Shown: in pieces, positions 1 to 8,528 of the stretch
How positions within the stretch are numbered: position 1 is the first letter of the stretch
Layout: each line of letters opens with the position of its first letter
Source: Salininema proteolyticum
GTDB lineage: Bacteria; Actinomycetota; Actinomycetes; Mycobacteriales; Micromonosporaceae
Assembly (NCBI RefSeq): GCF_042685645.1
Contig: NZ_JBHUNX010000001.1
Span: forward strand, 1,178,001-1,242,000
DNA: 64,000 nt
Reading direction: 5' to 3'
Program-made: the position numbers and the translations under genes
Notes under the pieces: generated by a model
The model's database searches: none
Seen by the model: only the letters and a program-made list of their open reading frames with translations
Told to the model about the DNA's origin: nothing

Positions 1-487
1 CGTAGGCCACGTGCGTCGGTGCGGCGATGCGCGTGAAGCCCGTCGAGATGTTGACGACCCGTCCGCTTCCGTCGGCCAGTTGTGGCGCGAGTTCCTGGGT
101 CAGGAACAGCGGGGCGGTCAGGTTGACGTCCACCACCCGGCGGTACGTCTCCTCGTCGATCTCGCCGAGCCCCTGGGGCTCCCCGATGCCGGCGTTGTTG
201 ACCAGCGCGTGCACCCGGCGCTCGCCGGTCTCTCCCTCGACCTTGTCGAGGAAGTCGGCCGCGAGCGCCTTCGCGGCGGCGACGGTGTCGTCTCCGAAGG
301 CGCGGCGCAGGAGGAGCGGTGTGGCGCCCTTCTTCTCGATCTCCCGGGCCGTCTCCCGTGCGGCGTCTTCGTTCCCGGCGTAGTGGAGTCCGACGACCCC
401 GTATCCGTCCTCCGCCAGCGCCAGGGCGATGGCGCGCCCGATTCCCCTCGTTCCCCCGGTGACCAGTGCGGTCTTGGTGTCCGACAT
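1..487 (-). CDS. SDR-family oxidoreductase, 3' part cut by window edge
   Basis: This is the N-terminal 162 residues of a short-chain dehydrogenase/reductase, an NAD(P)-dependent oxidoreductase of the Rossmann fold. The cofactor motif TGGTRGIG is at residues 9-16, the structural NNAG motif near 95, and the catalytic-serine strand (VNIS) near 145. The YxxxK motif should start at the window boundary, so the active site is only partly visible. The ATG is preceded by CAGGAGT at a good distance. The gene diverges from a TetR-type regulator 62 bases away, which probably controls it. The substrate cannot be inferred. Confidence 0.9.
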   Translation of the reverse strand, partial: MSDTKTALVTGGTRGIGRAIALALAEDGYGVVGLHYAGNEDAARETAREIEKKGATPLLLRRAFGDDTVAAAKALAADFLDKVEGETGERRVHALVNNAGIGEPQGLGEIDEETYRRVVDVNLTAPLFLTQELAPQLADGSGRVVNISTGFTRIAAPTHVAY

Positions 488-549
488 GTCGACTCCTGTT
501 TTGTAGTGGTTGATATAAAACGTGGGGCGAGAGTATCATAGTGTTCGTT
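488..549. promoter_or_regulatory. shared divergent promoter region of SDR and TetR genes
   Basis: This short AT-rich stretch lies between the divergent SDR and TetR starts. It contains an inverted pair GTTTT (498-502) / AAAAC (517-521) and a TATCAT box at 534-539 just upstream of the TetR start. This arrangement is typical for autoregulation by a TetR protein. The exact operator is an inference. Confidence 0.4.
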
Positions 550-1140
550 ATGAAACAACGGGGACCGGGCGGGCGACCGCGCAAATTCGACGAGGCGGCA
601 GTCCTGGACGCCGCCATGAAGGTGTTCTGGCGGCACGGGTTCGACGGGACCAGCATGGCCGAGCTGCAGAAGGCCACCGGCCTCAACCCGCCGAGCCTCT
701 ACGGGGCCTTCGGGTCCAAGGAGCAGCTCTACCGGCGGGTCCTCGACCGCTACGCCGAGGTCTACGGCTTCGCCCCCGACCCGGACCTGCCTCCGCGAGA
801 GGCCATAGAGCGGTTCCTCCACCGCGCCGCCGAGACCTTCTCCTCGGGGGAGCACCCGCGCGGGTGCATGATCTCCACCGCCGCGCTCGCGGTCAAGGAC
901 GGGGAGGGTTCCGTCTGCGCCGAGACGGCGATGCGCCGCGCGGCGACCCTGCGGCTGATCCGGCGCCGGCTCGTGGAGGCACAGGAGGGCGGCGGGCTCT
1001 GCGGCGGGGACGTCGACGCGATCGCCCGCTATTTCGGCGCGATGGTCCAGGGCATGTCCGTGCAGGCCGTGGACGGCGCCGGCGAGGAGGAGCTGCGCAC
1101 CATGGCGGACATCGCCATGCGCATCTGGCCGGAGGGGTGA
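550..1140 (+). CDS. TetR/AcrR-family transcriptional regulator
   Basis: This is a 196-residue one-component repressor with a typical N-terminal helix-turn-helix: GRPRKF at the start and a recognition-helix region near LNPPSLYGAFGSKEQLY, residues 40-56. The C-terminal ligand domain resembles the AcrR/NemR-like subgroup that often controls reductases acting on electrophiles; this assignment is from general family appearance. ATG 550 (MKQRG) is chosen; an in-frame GTG at 541 would add three residues. No clear Shine-Dalgarno sequence is seen and TATCAT lies only 10 bases upstream, so a very short leader is likely. It is divergent from the SDR gene, its probable target. Confidence 0.88.
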   Translation: MKQRGPGGRPRKFDEAAVLDAAMKVFWRHGFDGTSMAELQKATGLNPPSLYGAFGSKEQLYRRVLDRYAEVYGFAPDPDLPPREAIERFLHRAAETFSSGEHPRGCMISTAALAVKDGEGSVCAETAMRRAATLRLIRRRLVEAQEGGGLCGGDVDAIARYFGAMVQGMSVQAVDGAGEEELRTMADIAMRIWPEG

Positions 1141-1231
1141 CCGGATCCCGGCCGGGGCGCGGTCTCCGCCACGAGCGGTGGTTCACGCCCGTGCGACGGC
1201 GGAACGGATCGGGCGCGCCCGGTTCGCGCGG

Positions 1232-1244
1232 TAGTATCCGGGAC
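1232..1244 (+). promoter_or_regulatory. -10 box of probable leaderless transcript for rhodanese gene
   Basis: TAGTAT (1232-1237) is followed by only seven bases before ATG 1245, and there is no Shine-Dalgarno sequence. Transcription would therefore start at or next to the start codon. Confidence 0.5.
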
Positions 1245-1592
1245 ATGGATTACGGCTCTTCTGTTCCCGCCGTCGGCGTCGACGCGCTCTCCGACGGCGA
1301 CTTTCTCCTGGACGTCCGCGAGGACGACGAGTGGCGGGCGGGCCACGCCCCCGACGCCCTGCACATCCCCATGTCCGAGTTCGCCGCCCGCTACGGCGAG
1401 CTGACCGAGGCCGCGCCGCGAGACGGCAAGGTCTACGTCATCTGCCGCGTTGGGGGACGGTCCGCCCAGGTGGCGGCGTATCTCGGGCAGCACGGTGTCG
1501 ACGCCGTGAACGTCGCCGGGGGCATGCAGCACTGGGAGGCCGCCGGACGCCCGGTCGTGGACGACGAGGGGCAGCCGGGGGCCGTCATCTGA
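1245..1592 (+). CDS. single-domain rhodanese-like sulfurtransferase
   Basis: This is a 115-residue single rhodanese domain. The family moves sulfane sulfur from a donor onto an active-site cysteine. The LDVRE strand is near residue 22 and the loop CRVGGRS carries the catalytic Cys near residue 66 in the CxxGxRS pattern; GGMxxW follows near residue 88. ATG 1245 is selected because the domain begins right after it and a -10 box lies seven bases upstream. The upstream extension of the frame overlaps the TetR gene and is not coding. It is cytosolic, with no signal or membrane segment. The acceptor is unknown. Confidence 0.9.
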   Translation: MDYGSSVPAVGVDALSDGDFLLDVREDDEWRAGHAPDALHIPMSEFAARYGELTEAAPRDGKVYVICRVGGRSAQVAAYLGQHGVDAVNVAGGMQHWEAAGRPVVDDEGQPGAVI

Positions 1593-1765
1593 GGGACGCC
1601 CCCGGCCGGGGCGCCGCCCGGCGATGTCCGGGACCCGCCGTCGGCCTTCCTCGGAGTCGAAGGCCGACAGTAGGAGGCCTGGCACGCCGATATGGACGCG
1701 GAGTCCGCCCTTTTCCGGGACGAAGGCACCGGCGGGAAGCCCGGCGCGCCGATTCGGTCGTCGCG

Positions 1766-2419
1766 TCAGTCCCCTTCGGGGACGAAGGCCCCGGACAGCT
1801 CGGCGACCGCGACCCAGCCGAGCCTCTCGTACAGGGCCCGCCCGTCATTGGTCGCTCCGAGGATGCCCCGCGAGACGCCCAGGGCGAGAGCACGGTCGGC
1901 CAGTTCGGCCATGACCGCGGTGCCGAGTCCCCGGCGCCGGTGGGCGGGCGACGTGCTGACGCGGTCGAAGATCGCGCTCTCGCCTGTGAGCCCGAGGTTG
2001 GCCGAGGCGGCCTCCTCGTCCGCGGAGTCGTAGACCTTCGCCACGAGCCGGTGGTCGGACTCCTCCACCTCCATCCGGTATTCGGGGGAGAGCGAGTGCC
2101 CGGACTTCACCAGGCGCGTGGTCATGTAGTGGCCGTCGGCGTCGATCCGCCAATGGTCGGGGAGGGCCTCTCGCACCTCCTCCTGGGAACCGGCGACCTT
2201 GATCCACTGCCCCGGGCCGTCGAGCCGCTCGGCCCAGGAGCGCAGGGAATCGAGCGTGTAGGTGTGGAAGATGTGGCGGTCGCGGTGCCCGCGGTCGCCC
2301 ACGTGGATGCGGAACCCGCCCTCGACCGGCGTCGGCCGCTCGGTGCGGCGGGAGCGGGACCAGCCGCGCCCCCACTCCATGACCAGGTTCGGAATGTCGT
2401 GTGCGGTGTCGGTGTCCAT
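1766..2419 (-). CDS. GNAT-family N-acetyltransferase
   Basis: This is a 217-residue protein whose C-terminal half is a GNAT acyl-CoA transferase domain. Motif A (VSTSPAHRRRGLGTAVM, about residues 157-173) contains the acetyl-CoA-binding RxxGxG loop, and ALYERLGW near the end is the usual C-terminal GNAT element. The N-terminal ~90 residues are less typical and may bind the substrate. The ATG at 2419 is preceded by GGAGG at ideal spacing; the longer frame upstream lacks support. It stands alone between convergent and same-strand neighbours, so the substrate cannot be inferred from context. Confidence 0.85.
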   Translation of the reverse strand: MDTDTAHDIPNLVMEWGRGWSRSRRTERPTPVEGGFRIHVGDRGHRDRHIFHTYTLDSLRSWAERLDGPGQWIKVAGSQEEVREALPDHWRIDADGHYMTTRLVKSGHSLSPEYRMEVEESDHRLVAKVYDSADEEAASANLGLTGESAIFDRVSTSPAHRRRGLGTAVMAELADRALALGVSRGILGATNDGRALYERLGWVAVAELSGAFVPEGD

Positions 2420-2566
2420 GGCGCCTCCTAATGCGAGTCGGCGGCAATAATAGGAGAGGGGACCGACGGTTTCAAGGCCGTTCCCGGCCATGGTTCCGCG
2501 GGCGCTCAACGACGCCCCGTGCCGGCTGGGGGACCAGTCGCACGGCCGGTCCCCGTCTCCCCGCCG

Positions 2567-3280
2567 TCAGACGGCGCAGCCGTCGGGGCCGCAGGAGTCG
2601 TCTCCGGAACCGAGGTTCTCCAGCTTCGGGGCCTTCTCGGCCCAGACCTTGTCCAGCGCCTCCCGGAACAGCTCCACGGGCTGGGCGCCCGAGATCCCGT
2701 AGCGGTCGTCGAGGACGAAGAACGGCACGCCCGTCGCCCCGAGGTCGGAGGCCCGCCGCTCTTCCTCGCGGACGGCGTCGGCATAGGCGTCGGGGTCGTC
2801 GAGGACGGCCTTGACGTCCTCCTCGGCAAGTCCGGCTCCGACGGCGACCTCCGCGGCGCGGGAGTTGTCGAACACCGACTCCTCCTCGGCGAAGTTGGCC
2901 CGGTAGAACGCGTCCCAGACCTCCTTCTCCAGCCCCTTGTCGCGGGCGAGGTGCAGGACGCGGTGCAGGTCGAAGGTGTTGCCGTGGTCGCGGCCGCGCG
3001 TGCGGTAGTCGAGCCCCATCTCGCCGGCCAGCGATCCGAGCCGGTCCTCGTTCTCCTCGATCTGCTCCTCGGTCGCGCCGTACTTCTCGGCGATGAGGGG
3101 AATGACGGGCCCGACCCTGTCCTTCGGGAAGTTCGGGTCGAGTTCGAAGGAACGGTGCCGGATCTCGACCCGGTCGCCGTGCTCGAACTCCGCGACGGCC
3201 CGGTCCAGGCGGGCCTTGCCCACGTAGCACCACGGGCAGGCGATGTCCGACCAGACGTCGATGTGGATGGTTTCGCTCAT
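2567..3280 (-). CDS. DsbA-family oxidoreductase, FrnE-like
   Basis: This 237-residue thioredoxin-fold protein has a CPWC active-site motif at residues 15-18, a long helical insertion, and a cis-proline loop (TGVPFF) near residue 187. This layout matches the cytosolic FrnE / 2-hydroxychromene-2-carboxylate-isomerase-like branch of the DsbA family, which takes part in disulfide exchange and oxidative-stress tolerance. There is no signal peptide. The C-terminus carries an additional CGPDGC pair that could relay electrons to the CPWC site, as extra cysteines do in some FrnE proteins; that role is an inference. It is monocistronic. Confidence 0.88.
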   Translation of the reverse strand: MSETIHIDVWSDIACPWCYVGKARLDRAVAEFEHGDRVEIRHRSFELDPNFPKDRVGPVIPLIAEKYGATEEQIEENEDRLGSLAGEMGLDYRTRGRDHGNTFDLHRVLHLARDKGLEKEVWDAFYRANFAEEESVFDNSRAAEVAVGAGLAEEDVKAVLDDPDAYADAVREEERRASDLGATGVPFFVLDDRYGISGAQPVELFREALDKVWAEKAPKLENLGSGDDSCGPDGCAV

Positions 3281-3385
3281 GCGGGGGAAACGCCGGGGGA
3301 GGGGGCCGGTATTTCCCCTGTGGCCCGATCCTCACCTCCGCCGGAACCGCCGGACGCCGTCGCGCGGCCCCTGGCACTTCCTGGC

Positions 3386-3397
3386 TACGATCGCTCC
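3386..3397 (+). promoter_or_regulatory. -10 box of probable leaderless transcript (coiled-coil gene)
   Basis: TACGAT (3386-3391) ends six bases before ATG 3398, and no ribosome binding site is present. This fits a leaderless mRNA. Confidence 0.45.
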
Positions 3398-4342
3398 ATG
3401 GACGATTCCCTCACCGACATCGACATCCGTATCCGCGAACTGAGAACCCGGCTCCGCCACCTCGACCACGTAGACGCTCAGCGGCGCGCGCTCGATCGGC
3501 AGCGCGGTGAAGCCGAGTCGGAACTGGCCGGGCTGGAGCGGGAACTGGAGGAGGAGCGGCGCGACGTCCACCGCCTGGAGAAGCCGTCCCTCACCTCGCT
3601 GCTGGCCTCGGTCAAAGGCGAGAAGGCCGAGCGGATGGACCGCGAACGCCTGGAGGCCGCCCGGGCCGAGCAGAAGGTGCGCCACCAGCGCGGCCGCCTG
3701 GAGCGACTCGGCCTGGACGCCGAGGCCATGGACCGCGAGCTGGAGACCCGCGCCGCCGCCGAGTCGGAGTACGAACGGGTCCTGGCGGAGAAGGAGGAGC
3801 GCCTCCGCGCCGGCGGCCACCCGGCCGTGCCGGAGCTGGACGCCGTCGACAACCGTGTGACCGACCTCGAGGAGGACCTCAGGGAGCACGACGAGGCCGT
3901 GGAAGAGGGCCGGCGGTCCCTGGAGGCCGTCCGCAAGGCGGCCGGGCAGGTCGAACGGGCCCGCGAACTGGCTCAGGCCGACGTCTTCGGCGGCGGCGTC
4001 TTCACCAGCGCGGCGAAGGCCGACGAGATCGAGAAGGCGTCGGCGGAGTCCCTCCGGGCGCAGGAGGTCCTGGACCGCTTCGCCCGCGAGCTTGCCGATG
4101 TGGGCCTGGAGGTCGAGTTCCGTCTGCCGCTGCTGAACACCGACTGGTTCGGCGACGTCCTCCTCGACGACTTCTTCACCGACATCGCCACGCACGACGA
4201 GGTCGACGGTGCCCGCGCGGTCCTGGACGGCCTGGTCAAGTGGATCGAGCAGCGGTTGGACGATCTGGACGGGGCGGCGCGGCGCCTGCGGGCCGAGCGG
4301 GAGGAGTCCCTCCGCGAGAGGGCGGACCTCCTCTCCCGCTGA
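3398..4342 (+). CDS. coiled-coil protein of unknown function
   Basis: This is a 314-residue, highly charged protein. Residues 5-205 are almost entirely heptad-rich and Glu/Arg/Leu-rich (for example LERELEEERR near 50), predicting a long parallel or hairpin coiled coil. The C-terminal ~100 residues form a shorter mixed segment (VEFRLPLLNTDWFGDVLLDDFF), then a second helix. There is no signal peptide, membrane helix or recognised catalytic motif. ATG 3398 is chosen because a TACGAT box lies six bases upstream and codon bias sets in there. A structural or scaffolding role is possible, but I do not recognise the family. Confidence 0.75.
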   Translation: MDDSLTDIDIRIRELRTRLRHLDHVDAQRRALDRQRGEAESELAGLERELEEERRDVHRLEKPSLTSLLASVKGEKAERMDRERLEAARAEQKVRHQRGRLERLGLDAEAMDRELETRAAAESEYERVLAEKEERLRAGGHPAVPELDAVDNRVTDLEEDLREHDEAVEEGRRSLEAVRKAAGQVERARELAQADVFGGGVFTSAAKADEIEKASAESLRAQEVLDRFARELADVGLEVEFRLPLLNTDWFGDVLLDDFFTDIATHDEVDGARAVLDGLVKWIEQRLDDLDGAARRLRAEREESLRERADLLSR

Positions 4343-4369
4343 GCCCCGGCGCCTGCCTCCGCCGAGGGG

Positions 4370-5557
4370 TCAGAGCTCGCTCAACGCCGCCACCGACGTG
4401 TGGTCCTTGCCGATCAGGCCGCTGCGCAGCAGCCGGCTCGTTCCGGGCAGCCGCATGAGCCGGGTCAGCCATTTCCGCCGCCGCAGTTGGAACTCCGAGT
4501 GCGGCAGGAACACCTTCGCCCCGTTGCGCCGCACCGTCGACTGCCGGTCGCGCACCACCGGCGAGAACCGCGACTCGAACGCCTCGAGCGCGCCGGGAAC
4601 CCCGTCGGAATCGGACAGGGAGCCCAGGATCTCGCCGAGCACGTAGGCGCCGGAGACGCCGAGCGACGCGCCCTGGCCCGCCACGAGGGACACGGCGTAG
4701 GCCGCGTCGCCCAGCACGATCGCCCGGCCGTCGGTCCACGAGGGCATGTCGATCTGCGCGACTTCGTCGTAGTACAGATCCTCGGAGGCGGGGCACCGGC
4801 CCATCACGCGGTCGGTGAACGGCCCCATGCCCCCGAACCGGGCGAGGAGCGTCTCGCGCGGATCGCCGGGAAGCGGGTCGTCGGTGCGGTGCACGGTGAA
4901 GGCCGCGACCCTCCCTTCGCGCGTGCCGTACATGCCTAGCTGGGCGTCGACGGAGTCGGTCATGACGAACCGCCCCCGCACCTCCGCGAAGAGCTCCGGA
5001 TCGTCGAAGACGAACGCCGAGGTGTGCATCCCCAGGCGGTGGAGGTGGTCGCTTTCGGGGCCGAACATCAGCGCGCGCGTGGGCGAGTGGAGGCCCTCGG
5101 CGACGACGAGCAGGTCGGCCTCCGCGGTCGTGCCGTCGGAGAGTTCCGCGGTGATCCCGTCGGGCCGCTGGTCGACCCGCTCCACGACGGTCCCGTAGCG
5201 GAGGTCGGCCGAGCTCCGCGCCGCTTCGCGGAGCAGCAGTTCGAGGTCGGGCCGCATGATGCTGACCAGCCCGTCGCCGGCCGCCTTCTCGAACACCGAG
5301 TAGTCCATGCTGGAGGTGACCTTGCCGCGGCGGTCGACGAAGTCGGCCGTCCGCACCCGCTGCCCCAGCTCGACGAGCCGGTCTTCGAGTCCCATGAGCC
5401 TGACGGCCTCGTAGCCGGGGCCGAAGAAGTCCATCATGTACCCCTGGGGCCGGGGTCCGCCGGCCTTCTCGACGACGGCCACCTCCCAGCCGTGGTGCGC
5501 GAGTCGTTGTGCCGCGGCCAGTCCGGTGATTCCGGCGCCGCTGACGAGAGCCTTCAT
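4370..5557 (-). CDS. FAD-dependent aromatic hydroxylase-type monooxygenase
   Basis: This 395-residue class A flavoprotein monooxygenase uses FAD and NAD(P)H to hydroxylate small or aromatic substrates. The FAD-binding GAGITGLAAA is at residues 7-16, and the second FAD/pyrophosphate motif (VLGDAAYAVS) is near 285. The overall layout resembles TetX/PgaE-type enzymes. The start codon overlaps the stop of the upstream TetR gene by four bases (ATGA), so the two are translationally coupled and the regulator most likely senses the substrate or an antibiotic. The substrate is unknown; drug inactivation or polyketide tailoring are both possible. Confidence 0.87.
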   Translation of the reverse strand: MKALVSGAGITGLAAAQRLAHHGWEVAVVEKAGGPRPQGYMMDFFGPGYEAVRLMGLEDRLVELGQRVRTADFVDRRGKVTSSMDYSVFEKAAGDGLVSIMRPDLELLLREAARSSADLRYGTVVERVDQRPDGITAELSDGTTAEADLLVVAEGLHSPTRALMFGPESDHLHRLGMHTSAFVFDDPELFAEVRGRFVMTDSVDAQLGMYGTREGRVAAFTVHRTDDPLPGDPRETLLARFGGMGPFTDRVMGRCPASEDLYYDEVAQIDMPSWTDGRAIVLGDAAYAVSLVAGQGASLGVSGAYVLGEILGSLSDSDGVPGALEAFESRFSPVVRDRQSTVRRNGAKVFLPHSEFQLRRRKWLTRLMRLPGTSRLLRSGLIGKDHTSVAALSEL

Positions 5558-6129
5558 GTCCGTCGCCTTTCGGTGTCGAGGATGGATTTGAGGGAGGGGG
5601 CGAGGTCGGCCGCGCGGAGGTCGGGGTTCAGCGCCTTGTGGAGCACGAACCCGTCGAGCGCGGCCATGAAAGTCAGCGCCGCTCCGGGGGAGTCGACGCC
5701 GTGGCGGGCGAAGAACGCCGAGACGGTCGTCTCGAAGGCGACCGTCGTCTCCCGGAACTGCTCGCGCAGCTCGGGATCGCGGGTCGCCTGCAGGTAGGAC
5801 TCGGCGAACAGCACCGAGGTCGGGTCGAGCCCGGAGAACGCGTCCAGCTGGGCGAGCATGGCGTCGACGGCGTCCTCGGGCGAGTCGATCTGCGACAGGG
5901 CCAGTCCGACCATGTCCATCGTCTGGCGGATGACCTGCAGCGCGGCGAGGCGCAGCAGTTCGGACAGCGAGGAGAAGTGGTAGTGCACGAGCCCGGGCCG
6001 CACTCCCGCCCGCTCGGCCAGGACGCGGGTGCTGACGGCGTTCCATCCCAGCTCGGGGATTAGTTCGGCGGCGGCGGTCAGGAGGCGCTCGCGTGCGTCG
6101 CGGCCCCGTTCGGCGGAGGTCGGTGTCAT
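5554..6129 (-). CDS. TetR-family transcriptional regulator
   Basis: This 191-residue repressor has an N-terminal helix-turn-helix (VSTRVLAERAGVRPGLVHYHF, about residues 30-50) and a helical ligand-binding domain. It is the first gene of a two-gene operon with the FAD monooxygenase. ATG 6129 is selected; a perfect inverted repeat 28-44 bases upstream is the likely autoregulatory operator. Ligand and target specificity cannot be read from the sequence. Confidence 0.9.
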   Translation of the reverse strand: MTPTSAERGRDARERLLTAAAELIPELGWNAVSTRVLAERAGVRPGLVHYHFSSLSELLRLAALQVIRQTMDMVGLALSQIDSPEDAVDAMLAQLDAFSGLDPTSVLFAESYLQATRDPELREQFRETTVAFETTVSAFFARHGVDSPGAALTFMAALDGFVLHKALNPDLRAADLAPSLKSILDTERRRT

Positions 6130-6157
6130 GTGGGTCGTCCCGTCTTGGTCAATCGCC

Positions 6158-6173
6158 TTGGTCGTTCGACCAA
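6158..6173. promoter_or_regulatory. TetR operator, perfect inverted repeat
   Basis: TTGGTCG-TT-CGACCAA is a perfect 16-base palindrome with 7-bp arms. A half-site copy (TTGGTCAA, from 6145) lies next to it on the gene side. It overlaps the expected promoter of the TetR-monooxygenase operon, as is usual for this family. Confidence 0.7.
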
Positions 6174-6611
6174 TCGTATCACTTCCACGGGGCATCGCGC
6201 TCCGAAATCGTAATCCGGGGGCTCGGGCGAAAGGGTTCGAACGCGGAACGGTCGATACGGGGAGGGTGTATCGAAAGGATGAGAAACGTCTATGACCTCG
6301 GGTTTTGCGCGGACTTGCGCTCCGGTGCTGTGACTCTCGGGGTCGCGGCAATGACTTTCGGTGTGCGCCAAGGTGTTTTTCTGTCGGGCAATGTACAGAG
6401 CCTTGGCGCTTACCAATAGTTAGCTGTAGGCTGGAGCCGCAGCCCGGAAGCACTCCTTCCGAACGACGACTCGAACCTCCCTTTTCTCACTGGAGCATGA
6501 CACCTTCCCACCGGACGGCGACAGCGGCCGTCCGGCGTCCCGTGCCGCCGTCGGCCCCCGTCGGCGGCACGGAACCCGTGCAGCTTCAGAACAGAAGAAG
6601 GGACACCATCC
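6174..6611 (+). promoter_or_regulatory. gene-free leader of the tyrosinase cassette with inverted repeat
   Basis: I find no convincing gene in these ~440 bases. Part of it is clearly less GC-rich than its surroundings. A perfect 9-bp inverted repeat, GCGCCAAGG (6365-6373) / CCTTGGCGC (6401-6409), encloses 27 bases and could be an operator pair or a leader hairpin for the cassette that starts at 6612. The cassette start itself is preceded by an AGAAGAAGGGA-like purine stretch. Confidence 0.4.
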
Positions 6612-8168
6612 ATGAAACTGGCCCTTGTGGGCGCGGGCGCTTCCGCGGTCGCGCTCCTAGACGGCATATCCCGGGCGGCCGCACCCCCGCCGGAGCGGAT
6701 CACCGTCTTCGACCCGGCCGAACGGCCCTGGTGCGGAAGGCCTTACGGCGACGACCTCGCGTCGGTCCGCGTCAACATCCTCCCCGAGCACATGTCCGTC
6801 CGCTCCGGCGAGTCCGGACACTTCAGCGCCTGGCTGCGCTCGCGCGGAATGGGGGGCGAGGACCTCGATTTCGCCGCGGCCGACCGCTTTCCCCCGCGCC
6901 GCGTCTACGGGCGCTACCTGAGCGAGACGGCCGGCGAGGCCGCCGCGCGCCTGAAGGAACGCGGCTGCCGCGTCGAGCTGGTCCGCCAGAGGGTGGTCTC
7001 GGCGTTCACCCTCGACGGCGAGGGAGTCGCCGACGACGCCGGCGAGATCGGCGGCGTCTGGCTCTCCACCACCACCGGAGGAGTCAGCCGCGCCGACCGC
7101 GTCGTGCTCGCCGTCGGCGCCGGACGCCCGGCCGACCACTACGGCCTGACCGGGACCGAGGGCTTCCACCCCGATCCCTACCCGCTCGAAAGGACCCTCC
7201 GGAGGATCGACTCCGAGGCGGACGTGGCCGTCCTGGGCACCGGCCTGGCGGCCGTCGACACCGCCGTCTCCCTCCTCGCCGCCGGCCACCGCGGCCGCGT
7301 CGTCATGGCCTCGCGCTCGGGCTCGCTGCCGGCCGTCCGGCAGACTCCGGCCGAAGTGAGTCTGACCGCCTGCGCCCCGGAGATGCTCAGGGGCATCACC
7401 GCCGACGGGCGCCGCCTCGGACTGGACGACGTCGCCCGCCTCCTGGCCGGGGACATCCGCGCCGAGGGCGGCGACCCGGGGTCGCTCCTGACCGAGATCG
7501 AGGCCGTGGAGTGCGAGCCGGCGGCCAGGCGCCTACGCCGGCAGCTCGGCCGGATCGGCGACCCGGACCCGGGGGTCCGACTGGCGCAGAAGGCCATCCC
7601 CGCCTCGGGGCCCGACCTGTGGGTCCGACTCACCCCGGAGGCGCAGCGCCTCGTCCGCACCCGGTACCACCGCGTGCTCCAGTCGCTGTGCTGCCCCGTG
7701 CCGCCGGGCAACGCCCGGATCCTCCTGGAGGCGATCGACTCCGGACGGCTGACAGTCCATTCGGGACTGTGGAACGCCAAGCCGACGGCGGTGGGCGGCG
7801 TCGACGTCTTCACCGACGACGGGGTCTTCCACGCCGCCGAGGTGGTCAACGCCGTGGCCGCCCCCTCTCACCGGAACCCGCCGCGCGCCAAGGAGCTGGT
7901 CGACGGCCTCGTCTCCGCGGGGCTGGCCGAGCGCCACCCCGCCGGGGGCCTGTCCGTGGACCCGGACACCAGCCGCGCCCTGGCGCCGGGCCGCGCCGAA
8001 TCGCCCGTCTTCGTCATCGGGGACCTGGCGGCCGGGACGCTCTACTTCACCTCCGGCATGCCCTCGGTGGTCGACCGGGCCGCCAACATCGCCCGCGCCC
8101 TGGCGGCCGACTCCGCCGACACCCGGCGCACGGCACCGCTGACCGCGGCGCGCCGCGACGCCGTCTGA
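6612..8168 (+). CDS. FAD/NAD(P)-binding oxidoreductase of the tyrosinase cassette
   Basis: This is a 518-residue flavoprotein. An N-terminal dinucleotide-binding loop (ALVGAGASAVAL, residues 4-15) starts a domain of the NAD(P)-binding type seen in single-protein FAD/NAD(P) oxidoreductases (similar to Pfam NAD_binding_9). A second Rossmann loop (VAVLGTGLAAVD) is near residue 202, and a C-terminal FAD-closing segment (VFVIGDLAAGTLYFTSGM) near residue 470. There is no signal peptide. It lies 39 bases upstream of the MelC1-like gene on the same strand and is probably co-transcribed. It may oxidise or N-/C-hydroxylate an aromatic substrate before or after the tyrosinase; the reaction is unknown. 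Confidence 0.75.
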   Translation: MKLALVGAGASAVALLDGISRAAAPPPERITVFDPAERPWCGRPYGDDLASVRVNILPEHMSVRSGESGHFSAWLRSRGMGGEDLDFAAADRFPPRRVYGRYLSETAGEAAARLKERGCRVELVRQRVVSAFTLDGEGVADDAGEIGGVWLSTTTGGVSRADRVVLAVGAGRPADHYGLTGTEGFHPDPYPLERTLRRIDSEADVAVLGTGLAAVDTAVSLLAAGHRGRVVMASRSGSLPAVRQTPAEVSLTACAPEMLRGITADGRRLGLDDVARLLAGDIRAEGGDPGSLLTEIEAVECEPAARRLRRQLGRIGDPDPGVRLAQKAIPASGPDLWVRLTPEAQRLVRTRYHRVLQSLCCPVPPGNARILLEAIDSGRLTVHSGLWNAKPTAVGGVDVFTDDGVFHAAEVVNAVAAPSHRNPPRAKELVDGLVSAGLAERHPAGGLSVDPDTSRALAPGRAESPVFVIGDLAAGTLYFTSGMPSVVDRAANIARALAADSADTRRTAPLTAARRDAV

Positions 8169-8207
8169 GAACCCTCCGCAGAGAATCCCCCCAGAAAGGT
8201 ACTGACC

Positions 8208-8528
8208 ATGGACGACAACCGACCCATCGAACACCGCGAAGAGACCTACAGAGGCCGGCGGATCCGCGTCGAGATCGGCCCCCGGCCGGACGGCTCGGAG
8301 TTCGCCGTCCACATCGACGGCCGCCGCCTGCGGACCATGCGCCTCGCCGACGGCACCCACATCTCCCAGGTGTGCCACTACGTCCCCCATGCCGACCCGG
8401 TCCGCGTCGCCCGCGCCGCCGTCGACGAGATGAGGACCGGCGGCCTCGCAGGGACCGGACACGGTTCCACCGAGGACTCCGTCCCCGAACCCGCCGATCA
8501 GGCCCGGAACCGGGGAGGAGCCGAGTGA
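8208..8528 (+). CDS. MelC1-like tyrosinase copper chaperone without signal peptide
   Basis: This 106-residue protein aligns by eye with the conserved core of Streptomyces MelC1 'caddie' proteins. Shared elements are YRGRRI near residue 13, VHIDGRRLRTMRLADGTH (about 37-54), SQVCHY and ARAAVDEM. The tyrosine of the HY pair matches the residue that enters the tyrosinase copper site in the known complex. Unlike secreted MelC1, it has no twin-arginine or other signal peptide and starts directly before the core domain. AGAAAGGTACTGACC precedes the ATG. It overlaps the tyrosinase start by one base, so chaperone and enzyme are made together. Confidence 0.82.
   Translation: MDDNRPIEHREETYRGRRIRVEIGPRPDGSEFAVHIDGRRLRTMRLADGTHISQVCHYVPHADPVRVARAAVDEMRTGGLAGTGHGSTEDSVPEPADQARNRGGAE

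Noticed and set aside
6225..6250. tRNA-like GGTTCGAAC sequence
   Set aside because: No acceptor stem, D-arm or anticodon arm can be folded around it.
6305..8527. Long open frame reading through the flavoprotein gene into tyrosinase
   Set aside because: Only the part from 8528 on is coding; upstream it is an Arg/Pro-rich shadow of the flavoprotein and chaperone genes.
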